A DNA stretch of 64,000 nucleotides from Paenibacillus helianthi (GCF_001909055.1 NZ_LVWI01000033.1:62001-126000); one strand, 5' to 3'; positions 24,151 through 31,695 are shown, counted from the first letter of the stretch. Made by a program: numbers and translations. The notes: generated by a model from the letters alone, not told the origin.

Positions 24151-25221
24151 TTAGCGGGCGTAGCGTTCACGCAGCACCCGCGCCGCCTCCAGTACACGGA
24201 TATCGGTGTACTGGAGCTTGTACCCTGCGGCCGCCAGCCCGGCCGCAGGCTGAAGCTTGACGCCGCGCCGGGCCAGGGCCTGGCGGAATCCTTCGGCGAA
24301 TACATCCGCCGAAGCCGGTCCGCCAAGCTCGCCAAGCGCGGCTAGGGTCTGCGGCATGACGCGCGGATAGTCCAGCGCGTCATCGCCATCCGCGGCGGTA
24401 TCATAGAAGCCGCGGATCAAATGCCCGCGCTCCAGCCCGGAGCCGGAGACGATCACGAACGCGTGCACGAAGTACGCGCTGCTCTGCCTCCGCTGGGCGA
24501 TGCCGCAGAATTTGCGGCCGCCGATGGCCAGATCGAAGTCGCCCGGGCAATAGGACCCGGCGATCTCGCCTGCCCGAATCTGTGCCGCTGCCTGTGGATG
24601 GCTGACCGCAACGGCTTCTGTGATCAGCGAAGCCAGCAGCCGGAAATCATCATGAAAGTCCAGCTTGCCCGGACTTTTGCGGAGCAGCAGCGATACGTTG
24701 ACGATGCCGGCATCCAGCGGCACAGCCGCGCCGCCGGAGTGCCGCACCGCTGTACGGTAGCTCTGCTCTTCCAGCGCGGCCATGGCTTCAGCTGCCCGCG
24801 GCAGCTTGCTGTCCCGCAGGCCCAATGCCACTCCGCCGGGATGGCTCCATAGATGTACAGACGGCGGAACAAGGCCCGCACCCACATCCCTGCAGAGCGT
24901 CTCCTCGAACGCGAACGGGAGCAGCATATCTCCGGCAACCGCTTCAACGGGCTCTTGCATCGCCGCGGCTTCTGCTGCATCCGCTATCCTTCCGGAGTCT
25001 GCGCTTTCCGGTGATGATTCCCCTGCCGCCAGGTGCTCAAAGAGCGCCATAACCGGCGGGAGCAACCCCGCAGACGGATGCACCTGCTCAGGCTCAGACT
25101 CCTGGAACAGGACCTGCCCCTGCTCCTGCACTCGCTCGTACAAATGTCTTTGCTCTACTGCTTGCTCCTGCGCTTGAACCCGCTCTTGCCCTTGCCCCTG
25201 CTTTTTGTATTCTCCGCTCAT
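24151..25221 (-). CDS. lipL: Octanoyl-[GcvH]:protein N-octanoyltransferase, with extended N-terminus
   Basis: Transfers octanoyl or lipoyl groups from the glycine-cleavage H protein to the E2 subunits of 2-oxoacid dehydrogenases. The family core is present: RHSGGAAVPLDAGIVNVSL, the catalytic cysteine in GSYCPGDFDLAIGG, and FCGIAQRRQSS. The protein is 356 residues, whereas LipL of Bacillus is near 280. The excess is an N-terminal stretch of about 50 residues very rich in Gln and Glu, plus a second Ala/Glu-rich insert around residues 60-100. The upstream ATG at 25221 has GGGAGG, so the extension is probably translated. GC and alanine content are high here compared with neighbours. It is followed by a good terminator. 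Confidence 0.87.
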   Translation of the reverse strand: MSGEYKKQGQGQERVQAQEQAVEQRHLYERVQEQGQVLFQESEPEQVHPSAGLLPPVMALFEHLAAGESSPESADSGRIADAAEAAAMQEPVEAVAGDMLLPFAFEETLCRDVGAGLVPPSVHLWSHPGGVALGLRDSKLPRAAEAMAALEEQSYRTAVRHSGGAAVPLDAGIVNVSLLLRKSPGKLDFHDDFRLLASLITEAVAVSHPQAAAQIRAGEIAGSYCPGDFDLAIGGRKFCGIAQRRQSSAYFVHAFVIVSGSGLERGHLIRGFYDTAADGDDALDYPRVMPQTLAALGELGGPASADVFAEGFRQALARRGVKLQPAAGLAAAGYKLQYTDIRVLEAARVLRERYAR

Positions 25222-25502
25222 CCATAAACCCTCCCGGTGACCATCGCTTTCCTCTTTCGCGTAATCAAGACATCCACACTTACTGGCTTCCTGCAGACTG
25301 CCGTCGAATACTCCGTCTTCCTGTACTATTTTACAATACCGGCAATATTCCCATTGTAACCGATCCGGGGTGCAGCAGCGAAGCTCAGGGCAGCACCTTC
25401 ATTTGAAAAAGCAGGATGATAGCGTTATCCTTAAGATATATGAAGAGCATTCGTCCCGCCCCAAAGCTCATGCTATACACAACCATTAAGGAGTGATGCC
25501 GT

Positions 25503-26396
25503 ATGACTGACCTGCTAACCGTGAAGGAACGGCAAATCAGCAAAGCCAGACAATGGGAGCTGGCGCTGAACAAGCTCTATCTCAATTTCCGTGATTACAG
25601 CAAGGATGCGCTGAAGGAGTTCGGCGATGAAGATACCCATCAGGCCAGAGTGAACTGCCGTAAGCTGCTGACGCTATTGTCCATTCTAGATCCGGAGCAT
25701 CTGGTGACAGCAGATCTGTATAGTACCTTCAAAGAGGCGCAAAAAAGACTCGGCAAGGTTAGAGACGCGGACGTGCTGATTGAATCCTTCAAGGATAGAC
25801 GGGAGCAAGCGGAGGAAGCCGGAGAAGCCAAATCGGCCAAGCTGCTCAAGGCTGTTATCCAGTACGAGAGGAACGAGCGGAAGAAGTACCGCAAGAAACT
25901 GAGCACCAAACTGCCCAAGCTGTGCGGCAAAGCGCTGGATGCCAAATGGGAGGCATTCCTTAGCAGCGATCTCGAGGCACTGGCGGCCAAAAGAGATGCG
26001 AATGTTGTCATGCGTGAGCTTGAGGTCGCTTTCGAGCAGAAGAAAAAAGCCTGCAAGACCCTGTTTAAGGGTCCTGAGGCCGAATCCAAAGAAGCCTTCG
26101 ATGCGCTGCATGAGCTGCGGATTGCCGCCAAGGAATTGCGTTATACCGCCGGTGCCGCTTCCTTTGCGCTCAACCAGAAATTTCACGCCCATGAGGAAAT
26201 CTACAAAGACATCCAGGAGCAGCTCGGTACTATTAACGATAAACGGGGATGGCTGGAAGTGATCCAATCCATTGGCCGTGATGAGCTGGGGGTCAGCCTT
26301 AAGGTATGGACTGAATTCACGGACAAACTCCATGCTGAAGTGCTCGAAGCGCTGCACCATAATGAAGTGGTACCGTTCCCATTGAATGCGAAATAA
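25503..26396 (+). CDS. CHAD domain protein
   Basis: A 297-residue, highly charged, alpha-helical protein. The CHAD (conserved histidine alpha-helical) fold shows VHQARVNCRKL-like DTHQARVNCRKLLTLL at about 43, RLGKVRDADVLIE at about 83, and ALHELRIAAKELRYT at about 200. The His and basic residues line a pocket that in studied members binds inorganic polyphosphate and places the protein on polyP granules. The usual partner, a CYTH triphosphatase domain, is neither fused nor adjacent. The ribosome binding site AAGGAG precedes ATG 25503. It is followed by a promoter-plus-hairpin element at 26414. Confidence 0.9.
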   Translation: MTDLLTVKERQISKARQWELALNKLYLNFRDYSKDALKEFGDEDTHQARVNCRKLLTLLSILDPEHLVTADLYSTFKEAQKRLGKVRDADVLIESFKDRREQAEEAGEAKSAKLLKAVIQYERNERKKYRKKLSTKLPKLCGKALDAKWEAFLSSDLEALAAKRDANVVMRELEVAFEQKKKACKTLFKGPEAESKEAFDALHELRIAAKELRYTAGAASFALNQKFHAHEEIYKDIQEQLGTINDKRGWLEVIQSIGRDELGVSLKVWTEFTDKLHAEVLEALHHNEVVPFPLNAK

Positions 26397-26413
26397 CCGC
26401 ACTTCGTTCCATT

Positions 26414-26482
26414 TATAATTTTTCCCACAAGTGGAAACGGCTTCGCCGTCCTTTTAAGGATGGTATCCGTTTCAGCGAGAAA
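26414..26482 (+). other. Promoter-proximal hairpin element, copy 1
   Basis: TATAAT at 26414-26419 is followed by GAAACGG (26434-26440), an inner TCCTT/AAGGA stem (26449-26453, 26456-26460), CCGTTTC (26467-26473) and the tail AGCGAGAAA (26474-26482). The second copy at 49542-49604 keeps loop and tail, but its outer stem reads AAAACGG/CCGTTTT, a compensatory base-pair change. No gene follows copy 1 on this strand before the hairpin at 26531-26571, so it could be a short free RNA of up to about 145 bases. The function is unknown. Confidence 0.55.
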
Positions 26483-26530
26483 TAGAAGGATAATTTATAG
26501 CGTGAAACATATAAATTCTTATATTTTAAC

Positions 26531-26571
26531 AAAAAGGCAGGAAGCCAAGCATTATGCGGCTTCCTGCCTTT
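26531..26571 (-). terminator. Rho-independent terminator after the thioredoxin gene
   Basis: AAAGGCAGGAAGCC pairs with GGCTTCCTGCCTTT, and on the minus strand the stem runs into TTTTT. It begins 8 bases after the thioredoxin stop. Confidence 0.9.
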
Positions 26572-26578
26572 CCTGCGT

Positions 26579-26914
26579 TTACCGGCTATTCGCGGCAGCA
26601 AATTTGTCCAGCACGCCCTGATAAGCCGATTTCGGGCGCAGTCCTACCAGCTTTTCCATAGGCTGCCCCCCATTGTATACGATCACGGTAGGGAGGCCCA
26701 TGACTCCCGCTTCTGCAGCCAGCTCCGGCAGCTCATCGCAATTCACTTTGAGGATCGTGATATTGCTGCCATACTCTTCATCCAGTTCCTCCAGAACCGG
26801 CAGAAGACCCCGGCAAGGCGCGCACCATGGCGCTCCGTAATCTACCAGCACAGTTCCGCCTTCCTGCAGCTGTCTCCGAACGGTATCGGCGTGCCCGGCA
26901 TTTATAACAGTCAT
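26579..26914 (-). CDS. Thioredoxin-family protein
   Basis: A 111-residue cytoplasmic thiol-disulfide oxidoreductase. The active site is APWCAPCRGLLPVLEEL (CxxC, Cys about 31 and 34), with the cis-Pro region MGLPTVIVYNGG. The CAPC dipeptide differs from the CGPC of main housekeeping thioredoxin, so this is probably a specialised paralogue. The start has AAGGAGGAG. A MerR regulator gene ends 38 bases upstream on the same strand and likely controls it from a MerR-type operator at 27357-27388. A terminator follows immediately, making a two-gene operon. Confidence 0.92.
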   Translation of the reverse strand: MTVINAGHADTVRRQLQEGGTVLVDYGAPWCAPCRGLLPVLEELDEEYGSNITILKVNCDELPELAAEAGVMGLPTVIVYNGGQPMEKLVGLRPKSAYQGVLDKFAAANSR

Positions 26915-26952
26915 TGTTAACTCCTCCTTATCAGTCTAAGAATATATTCAGG

Positions 26953-27315
26953 TTATTCTGATTCCTGCTGCTCCTGCTGTATGGAAGCAATCCGTTCCTC
27001 CAAATTCTGCTTGATCTGGTTCAGCTGCAGGAGCTGACGCTCAATATCCTCCAGCTTGCTGCGGTACAGCGGCATCACTTCTGCACAGAAAGCCTCTTTT
27101 TTCTTCAGTACACAATTCAAGAAACCGGCGATTTCCTCGGTCGATAAGCCCAGATTCAAATACAGTTTGATCGTCTCCACCGTCTCCACGGACAAGAGCG
27201 AATACTCTCGGTATCCATTGGCCTGGCGGAGCGGAGTGATCAAGCCCTGACGTTCATAATATCGCAGAGAACGGATGCTGACACCCGTCCGTGCGGCAAG
27301 CTCACCTATTTTCAT
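26953..27315 (-). CDS. MerR-family transcriptional regulator
   Basis: A 120-residue regulator with the N-terminal winged helix MKIGELAARTGVSIRSLRYY and ERQGLITPLR, then a C-terminal coiled coil (about 75-118) rich in Leu and Gln for dimerisation. Two cysteines, in FLNC and AFCAEV, lie at the start of the dimer helix. They could sense thiol oxidation or a ligand, but the motif does not match the classical mercury, copper or zinc sensors. The ribosome binding site is GGGGAG. Its own promoter has a 20-bp spacer occupied by a dyad, as expected for MerR activators. The target is the downstream thioredoxin gene. Confidence 0.9.
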   Translation of the reverse strand: MKIGELAARTGVSIRSLRYYERQGLITPLRQANGYREYSLLSVETVETIKLYLNLGLSTEEIAGFLNCVLKKKEAFCAEVMPLYRSKLEDIERQLLQLNQIKQNLEERIASIQQEQQESE

Positions 27316-27356
27316 GGTCTGTTCTCCCCGGGGTTCATGAGAAATGGTCTGTTCTT

Positions 27357-27388
27357 AGTATAAACCCTAACACCAGTGTCAGGGTCAA
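27357..27388 (-). promoter_or_regulatory. MerR-type promoter/operator
   Basis: On the minus strand TTGACC (27383-27388) and TATACT (27357-27362) are separated by 20 bp. This is longer than the 17 bp optimum and typical of MerR-activated promoters. A dyad, CCCTAACAC-CA-GTGTCAGGG (27365-27384, one mismatch), fills the spacer. The MerR start codon is about 42 bases downstream of the -10. Confidence 0.85.
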
Positions 27389-27498
27389 GGCTTTTTATCG
27401 CCGGGAGCAGCCAAACAACCAAAAAACCAACAGCAGTCTAACGCTTCCGTTGGTTTTTACACTATCCATCCATATGATGTTGTTAAAATGATCAAGGA

Positions 27499-28134
27499 CT
27501 ACAGTAATCCGGCCGCCCACAGACCGCCCCTTGTAATCATCTGCCGGAACGGCTCTACGGAAAAGGAAGGAAGATGATGGCCCGGCATCAGATACACAAC
27601 TCGCCCCATCCCGAACTCATGACACCAGGCTGCCGCATGATGGGCCCCCTCGTGGAAATACTCCGCCAGCACCGTCGTTTCAAAATAGGGCTGCATGTCA
27701 AAATAATACGGCTCGTCCTCGATGACAAAGTCGGTAATCCCCTGCATGATCGGATGGCCTGTTGCCGGAACTGTCATGTGAAGCTCAGTATAGGCCGGAT
27801 GATGCGTGAAATGCGCTCCCAGCATCACACCCAGCTCCTGGTTACGCTGCAGTGAGATCCCATTGTGCACTACGAGCAGTCCGCCGCCGTTAGCTACATA
27901 GGAGAGCAGTGCCCCGCTCTGTTCAGGAGCTATTTTGTTGTCCGAAAATTCTGTATACGCTATCACAAGCTTGTAAGCCGATAGGCTGTCCGGACTGAGC
28001 AATGAGTAATCTTCCGTGGATTTCACGTCCAGCTTCCCGGTAAATAACTCCTCAAACACGTGGTCCACCCCGGAGAACGGATGATATTTAACCTCTGTAT
28101 AGCTTCCCAGCGCCAGTGCCTTCCATTCTGTCAT
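27499..28134 (-). CDS. ThuA-like domain protein
   Basis: A 211-residue protein with the glutamine-amidotransferase-like ThuA fold seen in trehalose-utilisation and sugar-metabolism loci: VIAYTEFSD, YVANGGGLLVVHNG near residue 90, and the His-rich HFTHHPAYTELH and PGHHLPSFSVEPFR near the end. No catalytic Cys nucleophile is in the position used by true amidotransferases. It follows the SDR gene by 36 bases on the same strand, and the two may form an operon for carbohydrate or polyol metabolism. The ribosome binding site is weak. Confidence 0.85.
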   Translation of the reverse strand: MTEWKALALGSYTEVKYHPFSGVDHVFEELFTGKLDVKSTEDYSLLSPDSLSAYKLVIAYTEFSDNKIAPEQSGALLSYVANGGGLLVVHNGISLQRNQELGVMLGAHFTHHPAYTELHMTVPATGHPIMQGITDFVIEDEPYYFDMQPYFETTVLAEYFHEGAHHAAAWCHEFGMGRVVYLMPGHHLPSFSVEPFRQMITRGGLWAAGLL

Positions 28135-28170
28135 CTTTTATCTACGCCTTTCTCTTAGCGAGAGTTGTTC

Positions 28171-28893
28171 TTACCAGGGCCAAGGATTGCCGTCCAGATC
28201 AAGATAAGCCGGTTCCATGCCCATATGCGTCTTATGCTCCTGCACGATTCCCATAATTTTGCGGGCGGATTCTTCAGGGGGAATAGGGGCTGCCTCATTC
28301 TTGTCACCGTTCATGTAGGACTGGAGCCAACCCGGATGAAAAACCATCACCTGGCCGCCCATGACCCGCAGATGATTGTGCAGTAAAGAGGACTGCATAT
28401 TAAGTGCCGCCTTGGACATACAATAACCGTACATGTTAATCCGCTGATTGCGGCTGATGCTGCCGGCTTCAGAGGAGATGTTCACAATTAGCTTTTGCTT
28501 GCCTTGCAGCAGGAGGCCCATCAGCGAATTGCTCACCCGCAGAGAGCCAAGCGTATTCACATTATAAATGCGTGCCATCGCGGTGTCATCCATATCTACC
28601 AGCATGGTGGCATCATCCGCACGGTCAATAATTCCAGCATTGTTGATGATCATATCCAGATGCCCTGTGCGTCCTGCAATAGTTCGTGCCGCGCACTTTA
28701 CGCTGTCGCTGCTGCCGATGTCCATCGGAACCAGAACTAGCTGTTCTTTATATTTTGTATTGAGTATTTCCAACGCTTCCGATTCTTCCAGGTACTGCCC
28801 GGCAAAAACCTTATATTTATTCTCCAGAAGCCAACGCACAAGGAAAAACCCGAGTCCCCGGTCGGCACCGGTAACACAAGCAGCCTTTTTCAT
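28171..28893 (-). CDS. Short-chain dehydrogenase/reductase
   Basis: A 240-residue NAD(P)-dependent oxidoreductase. The cofactor motif is VTGADRGLG (TGxxxGxG), NNAGI is near residue 90, the catalytic Ser is in VNISSEAGS and YxxxK is YGYCMSK. All catalytic residues are present. The substrate is not predictable. I prefer ATG 28893 (GAGGGAG upstream) to the GTG four codons earlier, which overlaps the ribosome binding site. It leads a probable two-gene unit with the ThuA-like gene. Confidence 0.9.
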   Translation of the reverse strand: MKKAACVTGADRGLGFFLVRWLLENKYKVFAGQYLEESEALEILNTKYKEQLVLVPMDIGSSDSVKCAARTIAGRTGHLDMIINNAGIIDRADDATMLVDMDDTAMARIYNVNTLGSLRVSNSLMGLLLQGKQKLIVNISSEAGSISRNQRINMYGYCMSKAALNMQSSLLHNHLRVMGGQVMVFHPGWLQSYMNGDKNEAAPIPPEESARKIMGIVQEHKTHMGMEPAYLDLDGNPWPW

Positions 28894-29030
28894 GGAATGG
28901 GTCACTCCCTCTTATCAGACATCAATATACATAAATCGCCATATCCCCTACACCTTAGCATGGGAATTGTCATTATTCAACGTCCTCTGCTGGACTATTC
29001 TGCTAATGCATTCCCTGCTGATTCTTCCTT

Positions 29031-29058
29031 TTGATTTAATTTTGAACTATGTTACAAT
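29031..29058 (+). promoter_or_regulatory. Vegetative promoter for ytxJ-glutaredoxin
   Basis: TTGATT (29031-29036) and TACAAT (29053-29058) with a 16-bp spacer, about 65 bases before the ytxJ start codon. This is a good fit to a housekeeping sigma factor. Confidence 0.65.
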
Positions 29059-29122
29059 CAGGAATATCATTGTTAACAACCGAATTGTTAGCAAAATAAA
29101 CTACCAGGAGGGTGAACCCCTA

Positions 29123-29449
29123 ATGTCCATACAACAAATCCGCAGTCTTGATGAATTGCATCAATACATTGCACAACCCGGTAAAAAACTGCTCTTCAAG
29201 CACAGTACCACCTGCCCGATCAGCGCCAAGGCGAATGAAGAATTCCAGGCTTATGTCCAGAGCTCCGGAACTCCCGCTGCTGTGGTTCATGTGATTGAAG
29301 ACCGTCCGGTCTCCAACCAGATTGCCGAAGATTTCGGCATCAAGCATGAGTCCCCGCAAATCTTCCTGCTGGAAGATGGTGAAGTCCGGTGGAACACCTC
29401 CCACTGGAAAATCACCCGCGATGCCCTCAAGGAAGCTGTGAGCCAATGA
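29123..29449 (+). CDS. ytxJ: Bacillithiol-system redox protein YtxJ
   Basis: A 108-residue thioredoxin-fold protein with a single active cysteine in FKHSTTCPISAKA, as in the DUF2847/YtxJ family of monothiol bacilliredoxin-like proteins found with bacillithiol. It also has the cis-Pro-like HESPQIFLLEDG. It should reduce mixed disulfides between bacillithiol and proteins. The true start is ATG 29123 behind AGGAGGGTG; the long frame upstream is non-coding for this protein. The stop overlaps the start of a glutaredoxin gene (ATGA), so the two are translationally coupled. Confidence 0.93.
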   Translation: MSIQQIRSLDELHQYIAQPGKKLLFKHSTTCPISAKANEEFQAYVQSSGTPAAVVHVIEDRPVSNQIAEDFGIKHESPQIFLLEDGEVRWNTSHWKITRDALKEAVSQ

Positions 29450-29685
29450 GCCAACCTGTAATCATTTATTCTACAGCCAACTGCAGTGACTGCAATCAGG
29501 TGAAACAGCTGATGAAGGAGCAGGACATTCCTTTTGAGGTACGGGATGTAATGACCAGCACGGTTTATCAGGAAGAAGTTGAGAAGCTGGGCTTCATGGG
29601 CGTTCCTGTTACAGTAGCCGGGGCACATGTCGTCAAAGGGTTCAATCTGCCCGAGCTGAAGGAGCTTATCGCAGCTACGAAATAA
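29446..29685 (+). CDS. Glutaredoxin/NrdH-like protein
   Basis: A 79-residue dithiol glutaredoxin-fold protein with the active site TANCSDCNQV (CxxC, Cys about 11 and 14) and the TVAG/GVPV region typical of NrdH-like redoxins. Coupled by a 4-base overlap to ytxJ, it probably acts in the same bacillithiol-linked thiol repair. No ribonucleotide reductase gene is nearby, so an NrdH role is not supported. A strong terminator follows. Confidence 0.9.
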   Translation: MSQPVIIYSTANCSDCNQVKQLMKEQDIPFEVRDVMTSTVYQEEVEKLGFMGVPVTVAGAHVVKGFNLPELKELIAATK

Positions 29686-29743
29686 ATATGCCGGAACGCT
29701 GGCAGGAGAATGCCGCGTACGGATTCATTGGTTTAACTTGAAC

Positions 29744-29785
29744 AAAAGGGTATCCGGGAGCTGTTTGCCCCTGAATACCCTTTTT
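29744..29785 (+). terminator. Rho-independent terminator
   Basis: AAAGGGTAT pairs with ATACCCTTT and is followed by TTTTT, about 60 bases after the glutaredoxin stop. Confidence 0.88.
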
Positions 29786-30011
29786 GTCTTGCCTAAGGAA
29801 TGACCCGTATTTTGAGGCAGAAATAAAAACAGGCGTGCGAATGAGATAATGGGCCGATATGCAGTAAGATATATGGTTTTATCTGTTTATTTCCTTCGAA
29901 TTATCCGATTTCAACGTGAAATTGGCGCAGCAACTCCCTTTTCCTTTTTTACAAAGACCTCCCCGAAGCAGTATGATTCGTTTTGAAAGTAATTCATGAA
30001 AAATTACATGA

Positions 30012-30165
30012 ACGCTGAATTCCCGGCACACGGGAAACGGGGGAACCACCGGGCCACAAGGCCTTATTGGGGTGAATCCTAAGGAGACTGCAGAAGTGCG
30101 GTCTCACAAGGTAGGGCGACTCTCACCGTCCGAATCCGACAGCTAACCTCGTAAGCGTATAGAGA
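30012..30165 (+). ncRNA. c-di-AMP riboswitch (ydaO/yuaA leader)
   Basis: The sequence follows the conserved order of the ydaO/yuaA motif: CGCTGAAT, then GGGGGAACCA, then GGGGTGAATCC, a variable arm, then TAGGGCGACTCTCACCGTCC, CGAATCCGACAGCTAACC and TCGTAAGCG. This aptamer binds cyclic di-AMP and usually switches off cell-wall hydrolase or potassium-transport genes. Here a terminator stem (30217-30254) forms the expression platform, and the next gene is a sigma-like protein. Binding is inferred from the motif. Confidence 0.93.
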
Positions 30166-30216
30166 GAGATCTTAACCCGCCAAGCTTAAGCGCCAGGTTT
30201 ATTTAAGCCTGTACCG

Positions 30217-30254
30217 AAGCCGCAGCAGAGGTTCTCCTCTGCTGCGGCTTTTTT
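30217..30254 (+). terminator. Intrinsic terminator of the c-di-AMP riboswitch
   Basis: AAGCCGCAGCAGAGG (30217-30231) pairs perfectly with CCTCTGCTGCGGCTT (30236-30250), loop TTCT, then a T run. It lies between the aptamer and the downstream gene, so ligand binding is expected to favour termination. Confidence 0.92.
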
Positions 30255-30344
30255 GCGGAAATTAGTGAGGTAACGGGGTTTCGCCGGGAGAGCGGCCGGG
30301 GCTAGGTGAAAAGTAGTATATCTAATCCGGGGAGGAATACAGGA

Positions 30345-30788
30345 ATGGAATCGCGCATGTCGGTTTCCGCATCCGAATTTGCGGAATATGTTGAGAAGTA
30401 TAGCGGAAATATCTTTACGCTCTGCAGGTTGCTGCTGGGACAGGGTTCTGAAGCGGAGGAGGCTGCCGTGAAGAGCTTCACAGAGCTGTATATACCTTAT
30501 CTCCGAAAGGGCTGCGACCCGCAGAGCTTCTCTCTTCTGGCCTACCGCGAATGCATCCGGCATTGCTTCCGGATTGCACAAGGCCGTAAGGCCAGCAGTA
30601 CAGCTTGTCTCTCCTGGGAGGACCAGCTTGTGCATGCGCTCCGGTATGGCTTGCGGCTCCCCTTGGCGGAGATCAGTCCGATCCTCATGAAAAGCATGCC
30701 AGAGCTTAAGGCACAGCTCCGGCAAATGCGTGAACTACTGGCAGGACATGAAGCTGCACTGCCGAAATCCAGTTTATCTGCCGGCTAA
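30345..30788 (+). CDS. Degenerate ECF-sigma-factor-like protein under riboswitch control
   Basis: A 147-residue cytoplasmic protein. Residues 5-60 (FAEYVEKYSGNIFTLCRLLL, EAEEAAVKSFTELY) match the pattern of sigma-70 region 2. Residues 95-135 (HALRYGLRLPLAEISPIL, ELKAQLRQMREL) resemble region 4, but with a weakened helix-turn-helix. The linker is short. It may be a divergent ECF sigma factor or a sigma-derived regulator that no longer binds promoters. ATG 30345 follows GGGGAGG. No anti-sigma gene adjoins it. It lies 90 bases after the riboswitch terminator, and nothing else lies between, so it is the apparent target. Confidence 0.7.
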   Translation: MESRMSVSASEFAEYVEKYSGNIFTLCRLLLGQGSEAEEAAVKSFTELYIPYLRKGCDPQSFSLLAYRECIRHCFRIAQGRKASSTACLSWEDQLVHALRYGLRLPLAEISPILMKSMPELKAQLRQMRELLAGHEAALPKSSLSAG

Positions 30789-30885
30789 AGTGAACAGCAC
30801 TGTAGGCCAAAACGGATTTGCAGTCCTGTACAGAGAGCCTATGCTGCTGAAGCAGCGATACAGAGTATCGCTTAAGGTACCGTCC

Positions 30886-31219
30886 AGAATGAGAGGTATT
30901 TCTACCTCTCATTCTGCCCGCTAGCCCGGTTATGGCGCGACCAGAGGTATTTCTACCTCTCATTCCGCCCGCTAGCCTGTTTATGGCGCAACCAGAGGTA
31001 TTTCTACCTCTCATTCCGCCCACTAGCCTGTTTATGGCGCGACCAGAGGTATTTCTACCTCTCATTCTGCCCGCTAGCCTGATTATGGCGCGACCAGAGG
31101 TATTTCTACCTCTCATTCCGCCCGCTAGCCCGTTTATGGCGCGACCAGAGGTATTTCTACCTCTCATTCCGCCCGCTAGCCCGTTTATGGCGCGACCAGA
31201 GGTATTTCTACCTCTCATT
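30886..31219 (+). repeat. Tandem array of seven hairpins, 51-bp period
   Basis: Each unit begins AGAGGTA-TTTC-TACCTCT, a perfect 7-bp hairpin, followed by about 33 conserved bases (CATT(C/T)(C/T)GCCCGCTAGCC...). Hairpins start at 30892, 30943, 30994, 31045, 31096, 31147 and 31198. Only a few substitutions separate the units; 31096 and 31147 are identical. The first hairpin is extended to 13 bp. Because 51 is a multiple of three, long false reading frames exist on both strands, without ribosome binding sites. Spacers are conserved and no cas genes are near, so this is not a CRISPR. Confidence 0.9.
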
Positions 31220-31433
31220 CCGCCGATTTCCCTGCCTACACTCAATTCAAAGGTACTTAAGTGGGTTAAACTTCAAATCACGGCCAACCCTATGAATCAC
31301 GGTAATGACACCCACTTCTTATTGCTCCCTCTGGCTTTACCATCTATTGAATCACTTCGTTTCTTCCGTTTATCCCTCTCACTTTTCAATCGGAGTTTCC
31401 ATAGTTTTAGACATAAATAATTTCTTAAGCCGC

Positions 31434-31460
31434 AAAAAAGCCGTGGCAACCAGCCACGGC
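31434..31460 (-). terminator. Rho-independent terminator
   Basis: GCCGTGGC (31440-31447) pairs with GCCACGGC (31453-31460), with a six-base T run on the minus strand. It ends the transcript of the small membrane protein at 31477. Confidence 0.88.
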
Positions 31461-31476
31461 TTCTATTCCGTTTTTA

Positions 31477-31695
31477 TTATTTTTTGCCTTTTTTGCTATT
31501 CTTGTCTTTTGTGCCTTTGCCGCCCTTGGCGAATCTCAAGAATGCCATGCAGCACCCTAATAATCCGATACCCAGTAATAACGTCTGTAGCGCACCCAGC
31601 CAGGTTGAACCTTCTGAATCAATCAGGCTGCTGAGGATAATCAACAGGATCGAAGCCGCTACCATCAAGGGCGTTTGTCTTTTTTTCATCAACAT
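31477..31695 (-). CDS. Small membrane protein of unknown function
   Basis: A 72-residue protein with two hydrophobic helices (about residues 8-22 and 32-50) and a very basic lysine-rich tail (GGKGTKDKNSKKGKK). The start at 31695 has AAGGAG five bases upstream; a later ATG two codons on is equally possible. It is followed directly by a strong terminator, which supports a real single-gene transcript. I do not recognise the family. Confidence 0.72.
   Translation of the reverse strand: MLMKKRQTPLMVAASILLIILSSLIDSEGSTWLGALQTLLLGIGLLGCCMAFLRFAKGGKGTKDKNSKKGKK

Noticed and set aside
29446..29685. NrdH of a ribonucleotide reductase operon
   Set aside because: No nrd genes are near; coupling to ytxJ points to bacillithiol-linked redox instead.
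30886..31219. CRISPR array
   Set aside because: Spacers are as conserved as the hairpins, spacing is a simple tandem period, and no cas genes are present.
30932..31420. Long repetitive open frames on both strands over the 51-bp array (plus 30932-31420, minus 31245-30706)
   Set aside because: The 51-bp unit is divisible by three, so any stop-free unit stays open. There is no ribosome binding site before either start and the translations are low-complexity 17-residue repeats.
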